DNA of 31,713 bases from Bacteroidales bacterium (GCA_004554665.1 SFKY01000025.1:1-31713); one strand, 5' to 3'; positions 7,319 to 16,032 are shown, counted from the first letter of the stretch. Program-made: numbers and translations. Notes: generated by a model from the letters alone, not told the origin.

Positions 7319-7761
7319 TGACAGGACTATTTGTAGGGACCTTTGATCCCTTTACGCTCGGACACGACTCGATCGTGCGGAGGGCGCTGCCGCTCTTTGA
7401 GCGGATAGTGATAGGGGTAGGCGTCAATCCCGCCAAGCAGACGCTGCTCTCTGCCGAGGAGCGGGTACAGGCCATTGCCGACCTCTACAGCGACCTGCCG
7501 CAGATAGAGGTGCTGCCGTTCGACGATCTGACGGTGGATTTGGCGCACCGGGTGGGCGCGCAGTGCATCATCAAAGGGGTGCGCTCAGTGGCCGATTTTG
7601 AGTATGAGCGCGCGCAAGCAGACTTCAACCGGCGCATGGGCGGTGTCGAGACGCTGCTGCTCTATGCCGAACCGCAGTGGGAAAGCCTCTCCTCGACCAT
7701 GGTGAGGACGCTCCAGCACTTCGGAAAACCCATCGATGAATATTTACCTCATAAGCAATGA
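7318..7761 (+). CDS. coaD: Phosphopantetheine adenylyltransferase
   Basis: CoaD transfers AMP from ATP to 4'-phosphopantetheine, the penultimate step of coenzyme A synthesis. The nucleotidyltransferase motif GTFDPFTLGH at the N-terminus holds the (T/H)xGH signature. KGVRSVADFEYE and the C-terminal SLSSTMVRTL motif, which replaces the common ISSS-R form, also fit the family. The protein is about 147 residues, slightly shorter than the E. coli enzyme. The start may be ATG 7315 or 7318; 7318 keeps the usual short N-terminus and both overlap the ruvB stop. Its own TGA overlaps the ybeY ATG at 7758, so the three genes are translationally coupled. Confidence 0.95.
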   Translation: MTGLFVGTFDPFTLGHDSIVRRALPLFERIVIGVGVNPAKQTLLSAEERVQAIADLYSDLPQIEVLPFDDLTVDLAHRVGAQCIIKGVRSVADFEYERAQADFNRRMGGVETLLLYAEPQWESLSSTMVRTLQHFGKPIDEYLPHKQ

Positions 7762-8171
7762 TAACTTACAATGCCGATGGCGTGCGTATGCCCGCCATCA
7801 AGAAACGCGCCACCAATGCGTGGATCAAGGCCGTAGCCGCCTCCTACGGACGCAAAGTGGGAGAGATAGGCTACCTGTTTGTGGACGATGAGAAGATACT
7901 GGAGGTGAACCGTGAGTATCTGGGACACGACTACTACACGGATATCATCACCTTCGACTACGATGAGGACGATACCATCAGCGGCGACTTGGTCATCAGC
8001 CTCGACACCGTGCGCTCCAACGCCGAACTCTTCGGCAAACCCTACGACGAAGAACTGCACAGGGTCATCATACACGGCATACTGCACCTCTGCGGCATCA
8101 ACGACAAGGGGCCGGGGGAGCGGGAACAGATGGAAGCTGCCGAAAACAGGGCGCTCGCCCTGCTGCCCTGA
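7758..8171 (+). CDS. ybeY: Endoribonuclease YbeY (16S rRNA 3'-end maturation)
   Basis: YbeY is a metal-dependent endoribonuclease required for 16S rRNA 3'-end processing and ribosome quality control. The 137-residue protein carries YYTDIITFDY and GDLVISLDTV, then the metal site HGILHLCGINDKG. The first two histidines are present, but the third ligand, usually His in GYDH, is replaced by Asp-Lys. I recall this variant as common in Bacteroidetes YbeY, so it need not mean loss of activity. The gene starts in an ATGA overlap with coaD and is last in the ruvB operon. A REP-like hairpin follows at 8201-8252. Confidence 0.93.
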   Translation: MITYNADGVRMPAIKKRATNAWIKAVAASYGRKVGEIGYLFVDDEKILEVNREYLGHDYYTDIITFDYDEDDTISGDLVISLDTVRSNAELFGKPYDEELHRVIIHGILHLCGINDKGPGEREQMEAAENRALALLP

Positions 8172-8200
8172 CCCTTATGTGCCCTCACCTTTTCCCTTGG

Positions 8201-8252
8201 GTGCCCTCACCCTATCCCTCTCCCACGGGGCGAGGGAACTAAGGGATAGGGG
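8201..8252. repeat. REP-like palindrome, copy A, between convergent genes
   Basis: GTGCCCTCAC (8201-8210) leads into CCCTATCCCT (8210-8219), which pairs perfectly with AGGGATAGGG (8242-8251); an inner TCCC/GGGA pair lies within the loop. A partial copy (GTGCCCTCACC) sits just before, at 8179-8189. It lies between ybeY and the convergent AraC gene, where it could act as a bidirectional terminator. Related copies occur at 9869, 29393, 29508 and 31614. Confidence 0.75.
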
Positions 8253-8257
8253 ATGCT

Positions 8258-9280
8258 CTAAGCGTCGGTTTCCGCGTTTCCAGCTGCCGACTCGAGCAGC
8301 CACATGCGGCGATACTCGGTAGGCGTAAGACCATAAGTCTCGATAAACACACGGTAGAAAGTCTGCATGGACGACATGCCACACGCTGTGGAGATGCTCT
8401 CGATGGTATATTCGGGATGCTCACACAGCAGAGCCACGGCCTCGTCCATGCGCAAGCTATTGATATAACGGTTAAACGACATGCCGACATAGCGCTGGAA
8501 CAACTGCGCAAACTTGTTTTTGGGTACATAGACCTCGGCGATAATATCATCGCGCGACAGACCGGGATTGAGATAGAGCTTCTTGTCCACAATGGCCTTG
8601 ACCACCTTGCCGAAGAGACGCTCATCCTCACCCACCTTGTCCTGTGTAAGATACGAGCGGAGGGCACAGGCCGTATCTTGGTCGGGCTTGAGCACCTTGT
8701 CGCTGTAGCCATAGACCATCCGCTTGTAGCGCATCAGTCGGTCTATCGTCTCCACTTGCGCCCTGTTCTTGCGACGGATAACGCGACGGTAATACAAGAA
8801 GCCGAAAAGGGCACACAACAGCAGCACCGCCAACATGCCCAAAAGCATGTCGCGCATCTCGGCAGGACTGGTTGCTGTAGGCGTAGAGACCTCAACAGGC
8901 TGGTTGTGGCTCTTCTTGTAACGCGCGATGACAGCGTCTTTGACAACCATGATACGCCGTGCCATCGCCAAGGCTTCTTCGGGTCGGTGGAGCTGCTCCA
9001 ACGCTTCCATCTGGGGATAAAGGAAACAAGTGATATAGAGTTGGCTGACCGTATCGTTCTGGCTGGCATACGATTTTCCTGCCCTTCGGTAAGTAGCCAA
9101 CGCCTCTTCATAGTTACCTTTCAGCATCAAAGTGGTGGCCTCAGCGCTCTGTAGGCCACAGGGAGTATCGGACAGCAAGTCCGTGGATTCGCCGTAGACC
9201 GGTATGCACAACAGCGCCAAAAGGCATCCCATACCTACAGCCATCTGATGCCATACGGGGCATCTTCCTGACACTTTCAT
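8258..9280 (-). CDS. Membrane-anchored AraC-family transcriptional regulator
   Basis: From ATG 9280 the protein is 340 residues. A signal-like hydrophobic stretch (about 12-29) precedes a short helical, TPR-like region (about 45-125). One membrane segment (about 144-163) is followed by RRVIRRKNR. A C-terminal AraC-type DNA-binding domain (about 235-335) contains RYVGMSFNRYINSLRMDEAV and the second helix pair SISTACGMSSMQTFYRVF with YGLTPTEYRR. It is a one-component regulator that would have to bind DNA from the membrane, a common arrangement in Bacteroidales. Starting at 9376 would put the promoter inside the gene, so 9280 is preferred. Its target is unknown; no metabolic operon adjoins it. 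The gene converges on ybeY. Confidence 0.85.
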   Translation of the reverse strand: MKVSGRCPVWHQMAVGMGCLLALLCIPVYGESTDLLSDTPCGLQSAEATTLMLKGNYEEALATYRRAGKSYASQNDTVSQLYITCFLYPQMEALEQLHRPEEALAMARRIMVVKDAVIARYKKSHNQPVEVSTPTATSPAEMRDMLLGMLAVLLLCALFGFLYYRRVIRRKNRAQVETIDRLMRYKRMVYGYSDKVLKPDQDTACALRSYLTQDKVGEDERLFGKVVKAIVDKKLYLNPGLSRDDIIAEVYVPKNKFAQLFQRYVGMSFNRYINSLRMDEAVALLCEHPEYTIESISTACGMSSMQTFYRVFIETYGLTPTEYRRMWLLESAAGNAETDA

Positions 9281-9311
9281 CGCAGTAGTCCGTTTATAAT
9301 CTTTGTCGGCA

Positions 9312-9342
9312 CAAAAGTAATCAAAAATTCGCTGAACACAAA
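9312..9342 (-). promoter_or_regulatory. Promoter of the AraC-family regulator
   Basis: On the minus strand TTTG (9342-9339), 19 bases, then TACTTTTG (9319-9312) matches the consensus exactly. The box ends about 31 bases before the start codon at 9280. A second TACTTTTG box with very similar flanks occurs at 9491-9484, without a good upstream element. Confidence 0.75.
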
Positions 9343-9868
9343 GGAGTTGAGACAAAAAAATGACGGCTACATTCACATGCGACCATCATTACCCTTATAT
9401 CGAATTATTTTTATGAAGTGAAATTTATTATTTCGAATGTAACTTTTACCAATCGGACCTCCGTCCTATATTTCTGTCTGACACAAAAGTAGTCAATATC
9501 ACCCATGAACCTTATTCCAATTATTCACTTCCCATCACACATTGTCATTTTTGCCTCCTTTTTCGGGAAAATAGGACAGAAACGACAAGCGATGTCGTTT
9601 TTACCATATTTTCCAACCATTGGAATATCCGATGCGGGAACCACCGATAAAATGGTTGTTTTAACGATGGAACCGATGATTTTTGCAGTTGGATGGTTCA
9701 GAAACATGAAAACGGGCATCCTTGTCCCCCTTTCCCTGCTTGCGGACGATGACAAAGGGGGAAAACCAGATTATCAGTCATTAGAGAACATATAAAACTG
9801 TTTCCTAATGACCAACAAGGGAAAAAAATCTGATGTATCTACAGATGGTGCCCTCGGCCTGTGCTTTG
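9343..9868. other. 526-bp intergenic region with several hairpins and no convincing gene
   Basis: The stretch lies between the divergent AraC promoter and the ctp 3' end. A 96-codon frame at 9505-9795 has no recognisable domain and I do not accept it. Visible stems are AAACGACA/TGTCGTTT (9580-9600, followed by a T-run), CAACCAT/ATGGTTG (9614-9658), CCCCCTTT/AAAGGGGG (9726-9761) and TCATTAG/CTAATGA (9778-9811). It could hold a small RNA or a decayed element. Confidence 0.45.
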
Positions 9869-9913
9869 GTGCCCACACCCTATCCCACGGAGCAAGGGAT
9901 AGGGTGAGGGCAC
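9869..9913. repeat. REP-like palindrome, copy B, at the 3' end of the S41 protease gene
   Basis: GTGCCC-A-CACCCTATCCC (9869-9886) pairs with GGGATAGGGTG-A-GGGCAC (9896-9913), a 17-bp stem broken by one A-A mismatch and closed by a 9-base loop. It begins 22 bases beyond the stop codon of the minus-strand protease gene. No T-run follows on that strand. Confidence 0.8.
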
Positions 9914-9934
9914 ATAGAGTGCAACGAGGCCGCG

Positions 9935-11506
9935 CTATTGAATCAACTGGACAGCGCGCTGCACGATGGCATTCTGCGTATTCATCACTTGGAAATACTC
10001 GCTCATATCCCACAGGTCGCGGGCAATGAGCGCCTTGAGCTGCAGACGCAGTTGCGGCAGTGTCTGCTGCAGTTCCGCCTCATCCTTGGGCACAATCTTC
10101 TGCTCGCGGGCCTCATCCACCATCTTGTCGATGACAGCCTGCGGAATCTCAAAACGGGCATTGAAGTCGGCAAAATCGGCATACTGCTTCTTCAGCGTGC
10201 GCCGGTGCTGGTCAATATAGGTGAGATTGGCATTGATCACGAAACTATGGGCCGCCAGTTGGCGATGATAGGCCGTGTACTTGGTGGTATCGAGCGGCAC
10301 GAAGTAATCGGGCATGATGCCACCGCCACCATAGACGGTGCGATGGGTACGGAGCGTGTAATATTTGAGCGAATCGGCGAAGTGGATGCTGTCGGCACTG
10401 TACAGTTCGCCATGCCGGTACCGCTGGTCGAGCTCACGGGCATAGTCTTCCATCTCTCCCTTGGTGTAGGGCTTCTGGATACAGCGGCCTGAGGGCGTAT
10501 AGTAATGTGCCACGGTAAGCCGCATGAGCGAGCCGTCCTTGAACTCGATGGGGCGCTGCACCAATCCCTTGCCAAAGGTGCGCCGACCCACCACCTGACC
10601 ACGGTCCTGGTCCTGGATGGCACCCGTGACTATCTCGGAAGCCGAGGCCGAAAACTCATTGACAAGCACCATCACCTTGCCCTCGAGCAAGCGTCCATTG
10701 CCCTGCGCACGGTATTCCTGACGGCCGGCAGCACGTCCCTGCGTGTAGACTATCAGGTCGTCGCGGTGGAGAAACTCGTTGGCAATACGGGCAGCAGCCT
10801 GCAGATAACCGCCACCATTGTCCTGAAGGTCAAGGATGATGTCGCGCATACCATCGGCCTTCAACCGCGCCACAGCGTCCATGAACTCGTCGTACGTGGT
10901 GGCACCGAAACTGCCGATGCGCACATAGCCCACGCCCGGGCGAATCATATAGGCGGCATCAATGGTCTTGACAGGTATCTTGTCGCGCTTCACCGTGAAA
11001 TAGAGCATATCCTTGATACCACGGCGCACGATGCCCAGCTTGACCTTGGTACCCTTGGGCCCCCGCAACCGCTTCATAATATCCTCGCGCGACATCTTGA
11101 CACCGGCGATAGCCGTGTCATTGACCGTCACGATGCGGTCTCCGGCCAAGATACCCATCTTCTCCGAGGGGCCATTGACCACGGGCTGGATGATGAGCAG
11201 CGTGTCTTGCGACATATTGAACTGCACACCGATGCCCTCGAACGAACCGTTGAGGGGCTCGATGAGAGCCTTGGCCTCCTTGGCGGTGGAATAGCTGGAA
11301 TGGGGGTCGAGTTTTTCGAGCATTCCCCGTATCGCATCCTCTACCAGTTTGTCCTCAGAAATAGAATCTACATAAAGATTGCTGATGGCCATCTGTGCCA
11401 TGCGCAGCTTGCCTGACGGCGTGTTCTCGCCAAAGTTAAACCGCATTTGCGCGCCGGCCACCACTGTGCAAGCCAAGGCAAATGCAGACAAAATTATTCG
11501 TTTCAT
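9935..11506 (-). CDS. C-terminal processing protease, S41 family (CtpA-like)
   Basis: This 523-residue secreted serine protease belongs to the S41 family. It has a signal peptide (about 1-19, MKRIILSAFA...AGA). A PDZ domain (about 85-175) contains GSFEGIGVQF, GILAGDRIV and RGPKGT. The catalytic domain has LDLQDNGGG, the nucleophile region NEFSASASE (286-290) and the general-base lysine in RTFGKG (Lys313). A helical C-terminal extension (about 400-523) is typical of Bacteroidetes members. Such proteases cleave periplasmic or lipoprotein substrates and often tune cell-wall hydrolases; the substrate here is unknown. The start codon lies 9 bases after the parE stop, preceded by AAGGAT, so parE and this gene are an operon. 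Confidence 0.93.
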   Translation of the reverse strand: MKRIILSAFALACTVVAGAQMRFNFGENTPSGKLRMAQMAISNLYVDSISEDKLVEDAIRGMLEKLDPHSSYSTAKEAKALIEPLNGSFEGIGVQFNMSQDTLLIIQPVVNGPSEKMGILAGDRIVTVNDTAIAGVKMSREDIMKRLRGPKGTKVKLGIVRRGIKDMLYFTVKRDKIPVKTIDAAYMIRPGVGYVRIGSFGATTYDEFMDAVARLKADGMRDIILDLQDNGGGYLQAAARIANEFLHRDDLIVYTQGRAAGRQEYRAQGNGRLLEGKVMVLVNEFSASASEIVTGAIQDQDRGQVVGRRTFGKGLVQRPIEFKDGSLMRLTVAHYYTPSGRCIQKPYTKGEMEDYARELDQRYRHGELYSADSIHFADSLKYYTLRTHRTVYGGGGIMPDYFVPLDTTKYTAYHRQLAAHSFVINANLTYIDQHRRTLKKQYADFADFNARFEIPQAVIDKMVDEAREQKIVPKDEAELQQTLPQLRLQLKALIARDLWDMSEYFQVMNTQNAIVQRAVQLIQ

Positions 11507-11515
11507 ATCCTTATT

Positions 11516-13489
11516 TTAAGCATCGATAGGAGCCGTCTCTTCCTCAGGAATATCTTGCTCTACTACCAGATTGTTGATGATGAAGGTTTGTCTCTCCATC
11601 GTGTTCTTACCCATATAATACTCCAAAAGCTTCTGCACCTGGTCGTTTTTGTGCAGTGTCACCTGCTCCAACCGCATGTCGGGACCGATGAAATGGACAA
11701 ATTCGTCGGGGCTGATCTCGCCCAATCCCTTGAATCGCGTGATTTCGGGGTCCGGCCCCAGCTCCTGAATGGCCTTGAGGCGCTCCTCCTCGCTGTAGCA
11801 GTAACGCACCACAAAGTCGCTCTTGCCCTTCTTGTCGGCCTTGGCATCCCACTCGGCCAGCACGCGCTTGTTCTTGATCTTGGTACGCTTGTTGCGCACA
11901 CGGAAGAGCGGAGTCTGGAGCACGTACACATGCCCCTTCTTGATGAGGTCGGGGAAAAACTGCAGGAAGAAAGTGATGATGAGCAGCCTGATGTGCATGC
12001 CGTCGACATCGGCATCGGTCGCCACAATCACCTTGTTGTACCTGAGATTGTCCAAGCCGTCCTCTATGTCGAGCGCAGCCTGCAGCAGATTGAACTCTTC
12101 GTTCTCATAAACCACCTTCTTGGTGAGTCCGAACGAGTTGAGGGGTTTTCCGCGGAGCGAGAACACGGCCTGCGTGTTCACATCCCGGCTCTTGGTGATG
12201 CTGCCGCTGGCCGAATCGCCCTCGGTGATGAAGATCGACGACTCTTCCTTGCGCTCGTTCTTGGCATCCGAATAGTGGATGCGGCAGTCGCGGAGCTTGC
12301 GGTTGTGCAGGTTGGCTTTCTTGGCCCGCTCACGTGCCAGTTTGGTCACGCCGGCCATCGCCTTGCGCTCACGCTCCGACTCCTTCACCTTGCCCTCGAT
12401 GGTCTCGGCCACCTCGGAGTTGATGTGCAGGTAGTTGTCTACCTCTTTCTTGACAAAGTCGGCCACATACTTGTTGATCGACTCGCCTCCCGGTGCCATC
12501 AGCGTAGACCCCAGCTTGATCTTGGTCTGGCTTTCAAACACCGGTTCCTCCACATTGATGGCGATAGCCGCCACCAAGCCGTTGCGGATATCGGTATATT
12601 CGTAGCCCTTGTTGAAAAACTCCTTGATGGTACGGGCTATATGCTCCTTGAAAGCGCTCTGATGCGTGCCTCCCTGAGTGGTATGCTGTCCGTTGACGAA
12701 ACTATGGTACTCCTCGCCATACTGGTTGGTATGGGTGAAGGCAATCTCGATATCTTCGCCCTTCATGTGCACGATGGGGTATAGTCCCTCCACGGTCATG
12801 CTGTCTGCCAGAAGGTCTTCCAGGCCGTTGCGGCTGCGGATGCGCCGGCCATTGTACATGATGGTGAGGCCCGCGTTGAGATACGTATAGTTGCGGAGCA
12901 TGGACTCTACGATGTCGTCGTGGAACTGATAGTTGAGAAACAGCGTATTGTCAGGTTCGAAAAAGATATAGGTACCGTTCTCATCCTGCGAGTCCTGGGT
13001 CACATCGCTCTGCTTGTTGCCGCGCTCAAAGACCAGCGAGCGCACCTTGCCCTCTCGGTAGGAGCGCACCTCGAAGCGTGCGCTCAGCGCATTGACCGCC
13101 TTGACGCCCACACCGTTGAGTCCCACGCTCTTCTTGAAAGCCTTGGAGTCGTATTTGCCGCCCGTATTGAGCACGCTCACGGCCTCGACGAGCTTGCCCT
13201 GCGGGATGCCGCGGCCATAGTCGCGCACGCTGACACGCAGATTGTCGTCGATATCCACCTCGATGCGGTCGCCCTCTTTCATCTTAAACTCGTCGATCGA
13301 GTTGTCTATCACCTCTTTCAGCAACACATAGATGCCGTCTTCGGGCAACGATCCGTCGCCCAGACGACCGATATACATACCCGGACGGGTACGCACGTGC
13401 TCCATATCCGACAGGTGGCGGATATTGTCCTCGGTATATTGCACCGACGGCTGCAGTCTATCCTCGTTTTCCAGTTGGTCTTCCATCAT
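11516..13489 (-). CDS. parE: DNA topoisomerase IV subunit B (ParE)
   Basis: This is the ATPase subunit of the type IIA topoisomerase that decatenates replicated chromosomes, acting with ParC, which is not in the window. The 657-residue protein has a GHKL ATPase domain (about 25-240: EVIDNSIDEF, DYGRGIP, GLNGVGVKAVNAL), a transducer domain (QTKIKLGS) and a TOPRIM domain with ITEGDSASG and ATDADVDGMHIR. The TOPRIM domain runs straight into the short ParE-type end (RFKGLGEIS), without the long insertion of gyrase B in many Gram-negatives. Two consecutive ATGs (13489 and 13486) are possible starts. The first overlaps the stop codon of the upstream GNAT-like gene in an ATGA junction, indicating translational coupling. 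Confidence 0.92.
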   Translation of the reverse strand: MMEDQLENEDRLQPSVQYTEDNIRHLSDMEHVRTRPGMYIGRLGDGSLPEDGIYVLLKEVIDNSIDEFKMKEGDRIEVDIDDNLRVSVRDYGRGIPQGKLVEAVSVLNTGGKYDSKAFKKSVGLNGVGVKAVNALSARFEVRSYREGKVRSLVFERGNKQSDVTQDSQDENGTYIFFEPDNTLFLNYQFHDDIVESMLRNYTYLNAGLTIMYNGRRIRSRNGLEDLLADSMTVEGLYPIVHMKGEDIEIAFTHTNQYGEEYHSFVNGQHTTQGGTHQSAFKEHIARTIKEFFNKGYEYTDIRNGLVAAIAINVEEPVFESQTKIKLGSTLMAPGGESINKYVADFVKKEVDNYLHINSEVAETIEGKVKESERERKAMAGVTKLARERAKKANLHNRKLRDCRIHYSDAKNERKEESSIFITEGDSASGSITKSRDVNTQAVFSLRGKPLNSFGLTKKVVYENEEFNLLQAALDIEDGLDNLRYNKVIVATDADVDGMHIRLLIITFFLQFFPDLIKKGHVYVLQTPLFRVRNKRTKIKNKRVLAEWDAKADKKGKSDFVVRYCYSEEERLKAIQELGPDPEITRFKGLGEISPDEFVHFIGPDMRLEQVTLHKNDQVQKLLEYYMGKNTMERQTFIINNLVVEQDIPEEETAPIDA

Positions 13490-14637
13490 CCTTCAATCTT
13501 CTTTCTGTAACAGCGGCGCCGCTTGTGGTTGACCGGATGCAGCGGACCCCACTGGCTCTGCACCCCTCCGTTGCTCTCCATCTCCACTTGGCTCTCGCCC
13601 CACTTGAACCCGTAGGCCTGATACCTGGGAATCAGGTCGGCGAAGAGCAGGGCATTGGCTCCCTTGGCGCGGTACTCGGGCAGGAAACCCATGAGCAGCA
13701 GGTCCACGCCCTCGGTCTTGTGCCACTTGATGGCCCGCAACAGGTGATACCATCCGAAGGGGAAAAGCCGACCGCGGCGGCACTTCTGCAGGGCGCGCGA
13801 CAGCGAGGGGATGGTGATGCCCATGCCTGCGATGCGGTTGTCGGCATTGCCGTCTTCGATGACGGTAATGAGACTGAGGTCGGCCATCGGCAGGTACATC
13901 TTCACATACTGGTCGATCTGCTTGTCGGTCAGTTCGGAGAACCCGTAGAGGTCCTTGTAGGTCTCGTTGATGAGCCCGAAGAGCTTCTTGCCATAACCGC
14001 CCTCGAAGATATCGCGGCGAGTGAGCTTGCGCACGTGCAGATTGTAGCGCTGCTCGATCATCGAGGCTATCTTGGTGTACTTCTCGGGCACGGTCTCGGG
14101 CACCTCCATGTAGTACTCCACATAGTCGTTGTCCTTAGCCCAGCCTCCGAGCCGCTCCATGTGCTCGGGATAGTAGGCGTAGTTATAGATGGTGGGCATG
14201 GTGCCCAGTTTGTCGAATCCCCAAGTGAGCATACCCTCGGGATCCATATCGGTGAAGCCCAGGGGACCCACCACGCTGTCCATGCCCTTGGCCCGGCCAT
14301 AGTCCTCGACCGCCTGGAGCAGGGCACGCGACACCTCGATATCGTCTACAAAGTCTATCCATCCGAAGCGCACATCGCGGCGGTCCCACTTCTGGTTGGC
14401 CTTGTGGTTGATGATGGCGGCCACACGGCCCACCACCTTGCCGTCGCGGAGCGCCAGATAGTACGCCGCCTCGCAAAAGTCGAAAGCCGCATTCTTGTCG
14501 GGGCTGAGCGTGTTGAGCTCGTCACTGTAAAGATTGGGCACATCGTAAGCGTTGCCCTCGTACAGGTCGTAATGGAAATCGATAAAGGCCCGGAGGTCTT
14601 TCTTGCTCTCCACCTTCTTAATCACTATGGATGACAT
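13486..14637 (-). CDS. GNAT-like N-acetyltransferase family protein of unknown substrate
   Basis: From ATG 14637 the protein is 383 residues; the longer start at 14691 would overlap the promoter at 14669-14700. The N-terminal half (YYLALRDGKVVGRVAAIINHKAN, WDRRDVRFGWIDF) resembles the acetyl-CoA-binding strand-turn of GNAT folds, and the second half (DNRIAGMGITIPSLSRAL, LLLMGFLPEYRAKGANALLFADLI) resembles a second GNAT-like lobe. DSVVGPLGFTDMDPEGML is characteristic of this large conserved Bacteroidetes family. I cannot name a substrate. Its stop overlaps the parE start, so it leads a three-gene operon with parE and the S41 protease. Whether it acts on topoisomerase is not implied by this position. 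Confidence 0.8.
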   Translation of the reverse strand: MSSIVIKKVESKKDLRAFIDFHYDLYEGNAYDVPNLYSDELNTLSPDKNAAFDFCEAAYYLALRDGKVVGRVAAIINHKANQKWDRRDVRFGWIDFVDDIEVSRALLQAVEDYGRAKGMDSVVGPLGFTDMDPEGMLTWGFDKLGTMPTIYNYAYYPEHMERLGGWAKDNDYVEYYMEVPETVPEKYTKIASMIEQRYNLHVRKLTRRDIFEGGYGKKLFGLINETYKDLYGFSELTDKQIDQYVKMYLPMADLSLITVIEDGNADNRIAGMGITIPSLSRALQKCRRGRLFPFGWYHLLRAIKWHKTEGVDLLLMGFLPEYRAKGANALLFADLIPRYQAYGFKWGESQVEMESNGGVQSQWGPLHPVNHKRRRCYRKKIEG

Positions 14638-14668
14638 TATTTTACGGATTTTTAAGTCTTTAAATATG

Positions 14669-14700
14669 CAAAAATAACAAATAAATGGCACAATGCCAAA
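14669..14700 (-). promoter_or_regulatory. Promoter of the GNAT-parE-protease operon
   Basis: Minus-strand TTTG (14700-14697), 20 bases, TATTTTTG (14676-14669). The box ends about 31 bases before the start at 14637 and lies just after the stop of the methyltransferase gene. Confidence 0.7.
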
Positions 14701-14701
14701 T

Positions 14702-15928
14702 TTAGCCGATTTTTTTGCAGATTATTAAAACGTGGGAGCGGTCGGCCAGCGTGGTGGCAAACACGTACACGCTGCCGCCGTCGGCCAACCGCAACCGCTT
14801 GCGCAGCTCTGCCACCGTGAGGGGAAAGTTGCGCACGGCGATGTTGGCCTGCGCGATGCCTGCCAGTGCCTGCCGCAGCGCACGCTTGTTCATGGGCGAT
14901 ACCGACACCACGCTGAAACCTCGCCCGGGGAACCGCGGCACCGGCTGGGACGACACGAAGAGATGCGAATGGGGCGCCACCATCGACACGCCGTAGCGGT
15001 GGCACAACTGGCCGAAACAGCCCGATTTCATCACAGCCGCATCGGGCTCGTAGAGACACATGTCGGGCTCGGGTGCTCCCGTGAGCAGCAGGGCAGGAAC
15101 GGCATCGGGCGTATCAAACCGGCACACGCCCGTATCGCTGACACAGTAGACGGGTGGCGTGTCGGTGGCTGCCTGCAACGAGAGCACGAGCAGCATCTCC
15201 TTGCACTCGCCGCCCACAGAGACGAGATGCACCTCAGCCACACAGCCCAGCTCGCGCACCGCACTGTGCCAGTCGAGCATGGGCGAGAGCTTCACCATCA
15301 CCCACGTGGCCTTGTCTACCAGCAGACGGGCAATGGCCGTGACATCGGGCGTGCAGTCGCCGATGGCGTAGGTGCGGGCTCCCGCCGTGTCGCGCCGGGC
15401 AGGGTCTATATAGATCAGGTCGGCATGGGGCATCTGCCGGAGCCACGCCACACCGTCGCCACACACCACCTGCGCCTCGCGGTGCAGCACCGACAGGTTG
15501 GCGCGCATGATGGCGCACAGCCGGGGATGGAGCTCCACATACGTGGCACGACGAAAAGCGAGCGAGAGGGCGAGGAAATCGATGCCAAAACCGCCCGTGA
15601 GGTCTACCATCTGCTCCCGGCTGCCGGGGGGAAGCAGCCGCCGCGCCAACCGCAGCTTATAGGCGGCCGCCCGCTGGCCCGAGCACTGCTCCATAGACAG
15701 ATGGGGCGGGTACACGATGCCGTCGCGGCGGGCAAGCACCGGACATTTGCGTGCCGCAATCTGTCGGCCACGTATCTGGTCGAGCGCCAGAGACATGTCT
15801 ATGGTGGGGTATCGGGCGGCAGAGAGGGCAAGGGCACGCACATCGTCGGCGGCATGCACCCGCGCAAAGTCGATGGTGGCTGCGTCTGGCAGCAGCATCG
15901 CGGGGTCGGTGGTGGTCATAACGGGCAT
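14702..15928 (-). CDS. Class I SAM-dependent methyltransferase with THUMP-like domain
   Basis: This 408-residue protein has a class I methyltransferase core. Motif I is MVDLTGGFGIDFLALS (about 107-122). An acidic strand end follows at TYVELHP, then GDGVAWL, and the catalytic-type motif is LIYIDPARRD (about 170-179). The C-terminal third (SPMNKRALRQAL, NIAVRNFPLTVAELRKRLRL, GGSVYVF) fits the THUMP-like domain that accompanies this family. The likely substrate is RNA, but no member known to me settles the target base. The start may be ATG 15928 or 15919. A TATATTTG box at 15955-15948 lies 19 bases upstream. The gene appears to be monocistronic. Confidence 0.85.
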   Translation of the reverse strand: MPVMTTTDPAMLLPDAATIDFARVHAADDVRALALSAARYPTIDMSLALDQIRGRQIAARKCPVLARRDGIVYPPHLSMEQCSGQRAAAYKLRLARRLLPPGSREQMVDLTGGFGIDFLALSLAFRRATYVELHPRLCAIMRANLSVLHREAQVVCGDGVAWLRQMPHADLIYIDPARRDTAGARTYAIGDCTPDVTAIARLLVDKATWVMVKLSPMLDWHSAVRELGCVAEVHLVSVGGECKEMLLVLSLQAATDTPPVYCVSDTGVCRFDTPDAVPALLLTGAPEPDMCLYEPDAAVMKSGCFGQLCHRYGVSMVAPHSHLFVSSQPVPRFPGRGFSVVSVSPMNKRALRQALAGIAQANIAVRNFPLTVAELRKRLRLADGGSVYVFATTLADRSHVLIICKKIG

Positions 15929-15947
15929 GGGTTAGGGTTTGTGGATG

Positions 15948-15955
15948 CAAATATA
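15948..15955 (-). promoter_or_regulatory. -7 box of the THUMP-like methyltransferase gene
   Basis: Minus-strand TATATTTG fits TAnnTTTG and ends 19 bases before the start codon at 15928. No TTTG is seen 19-20 bases upstream, so strength is uncertain. Confidence 0.5.
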
Positions 15956-16032
15956 ACCATATTCGCCCACTCTTGCCTCATCCTCCCCCGCTTTTTTGCA
16001 CCTCGCCGAATGAAAAAGATAAGAGATACGAA

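Noticed and set aside
9505..9795. 96-codon frame in the gap before the S41 protease gene
   Set aside because: It has no domain or promoter, and the same bases form several hairpins. I treat the region as non-coding, at moderate certainty.
8201..9913. REP copies A and B as inverted ends of a mobile element carrying the AraC gene
   Set aside because: Each copy is itself a complete palindrome, the same family occurs singly elsewhere, and no transposase or target-site duplication is visible.
11447..12784. 445-codon open frame antisense to parE and the protease start
   Set aside because: It shows no domain and spans two well-supported genes on the other strand.
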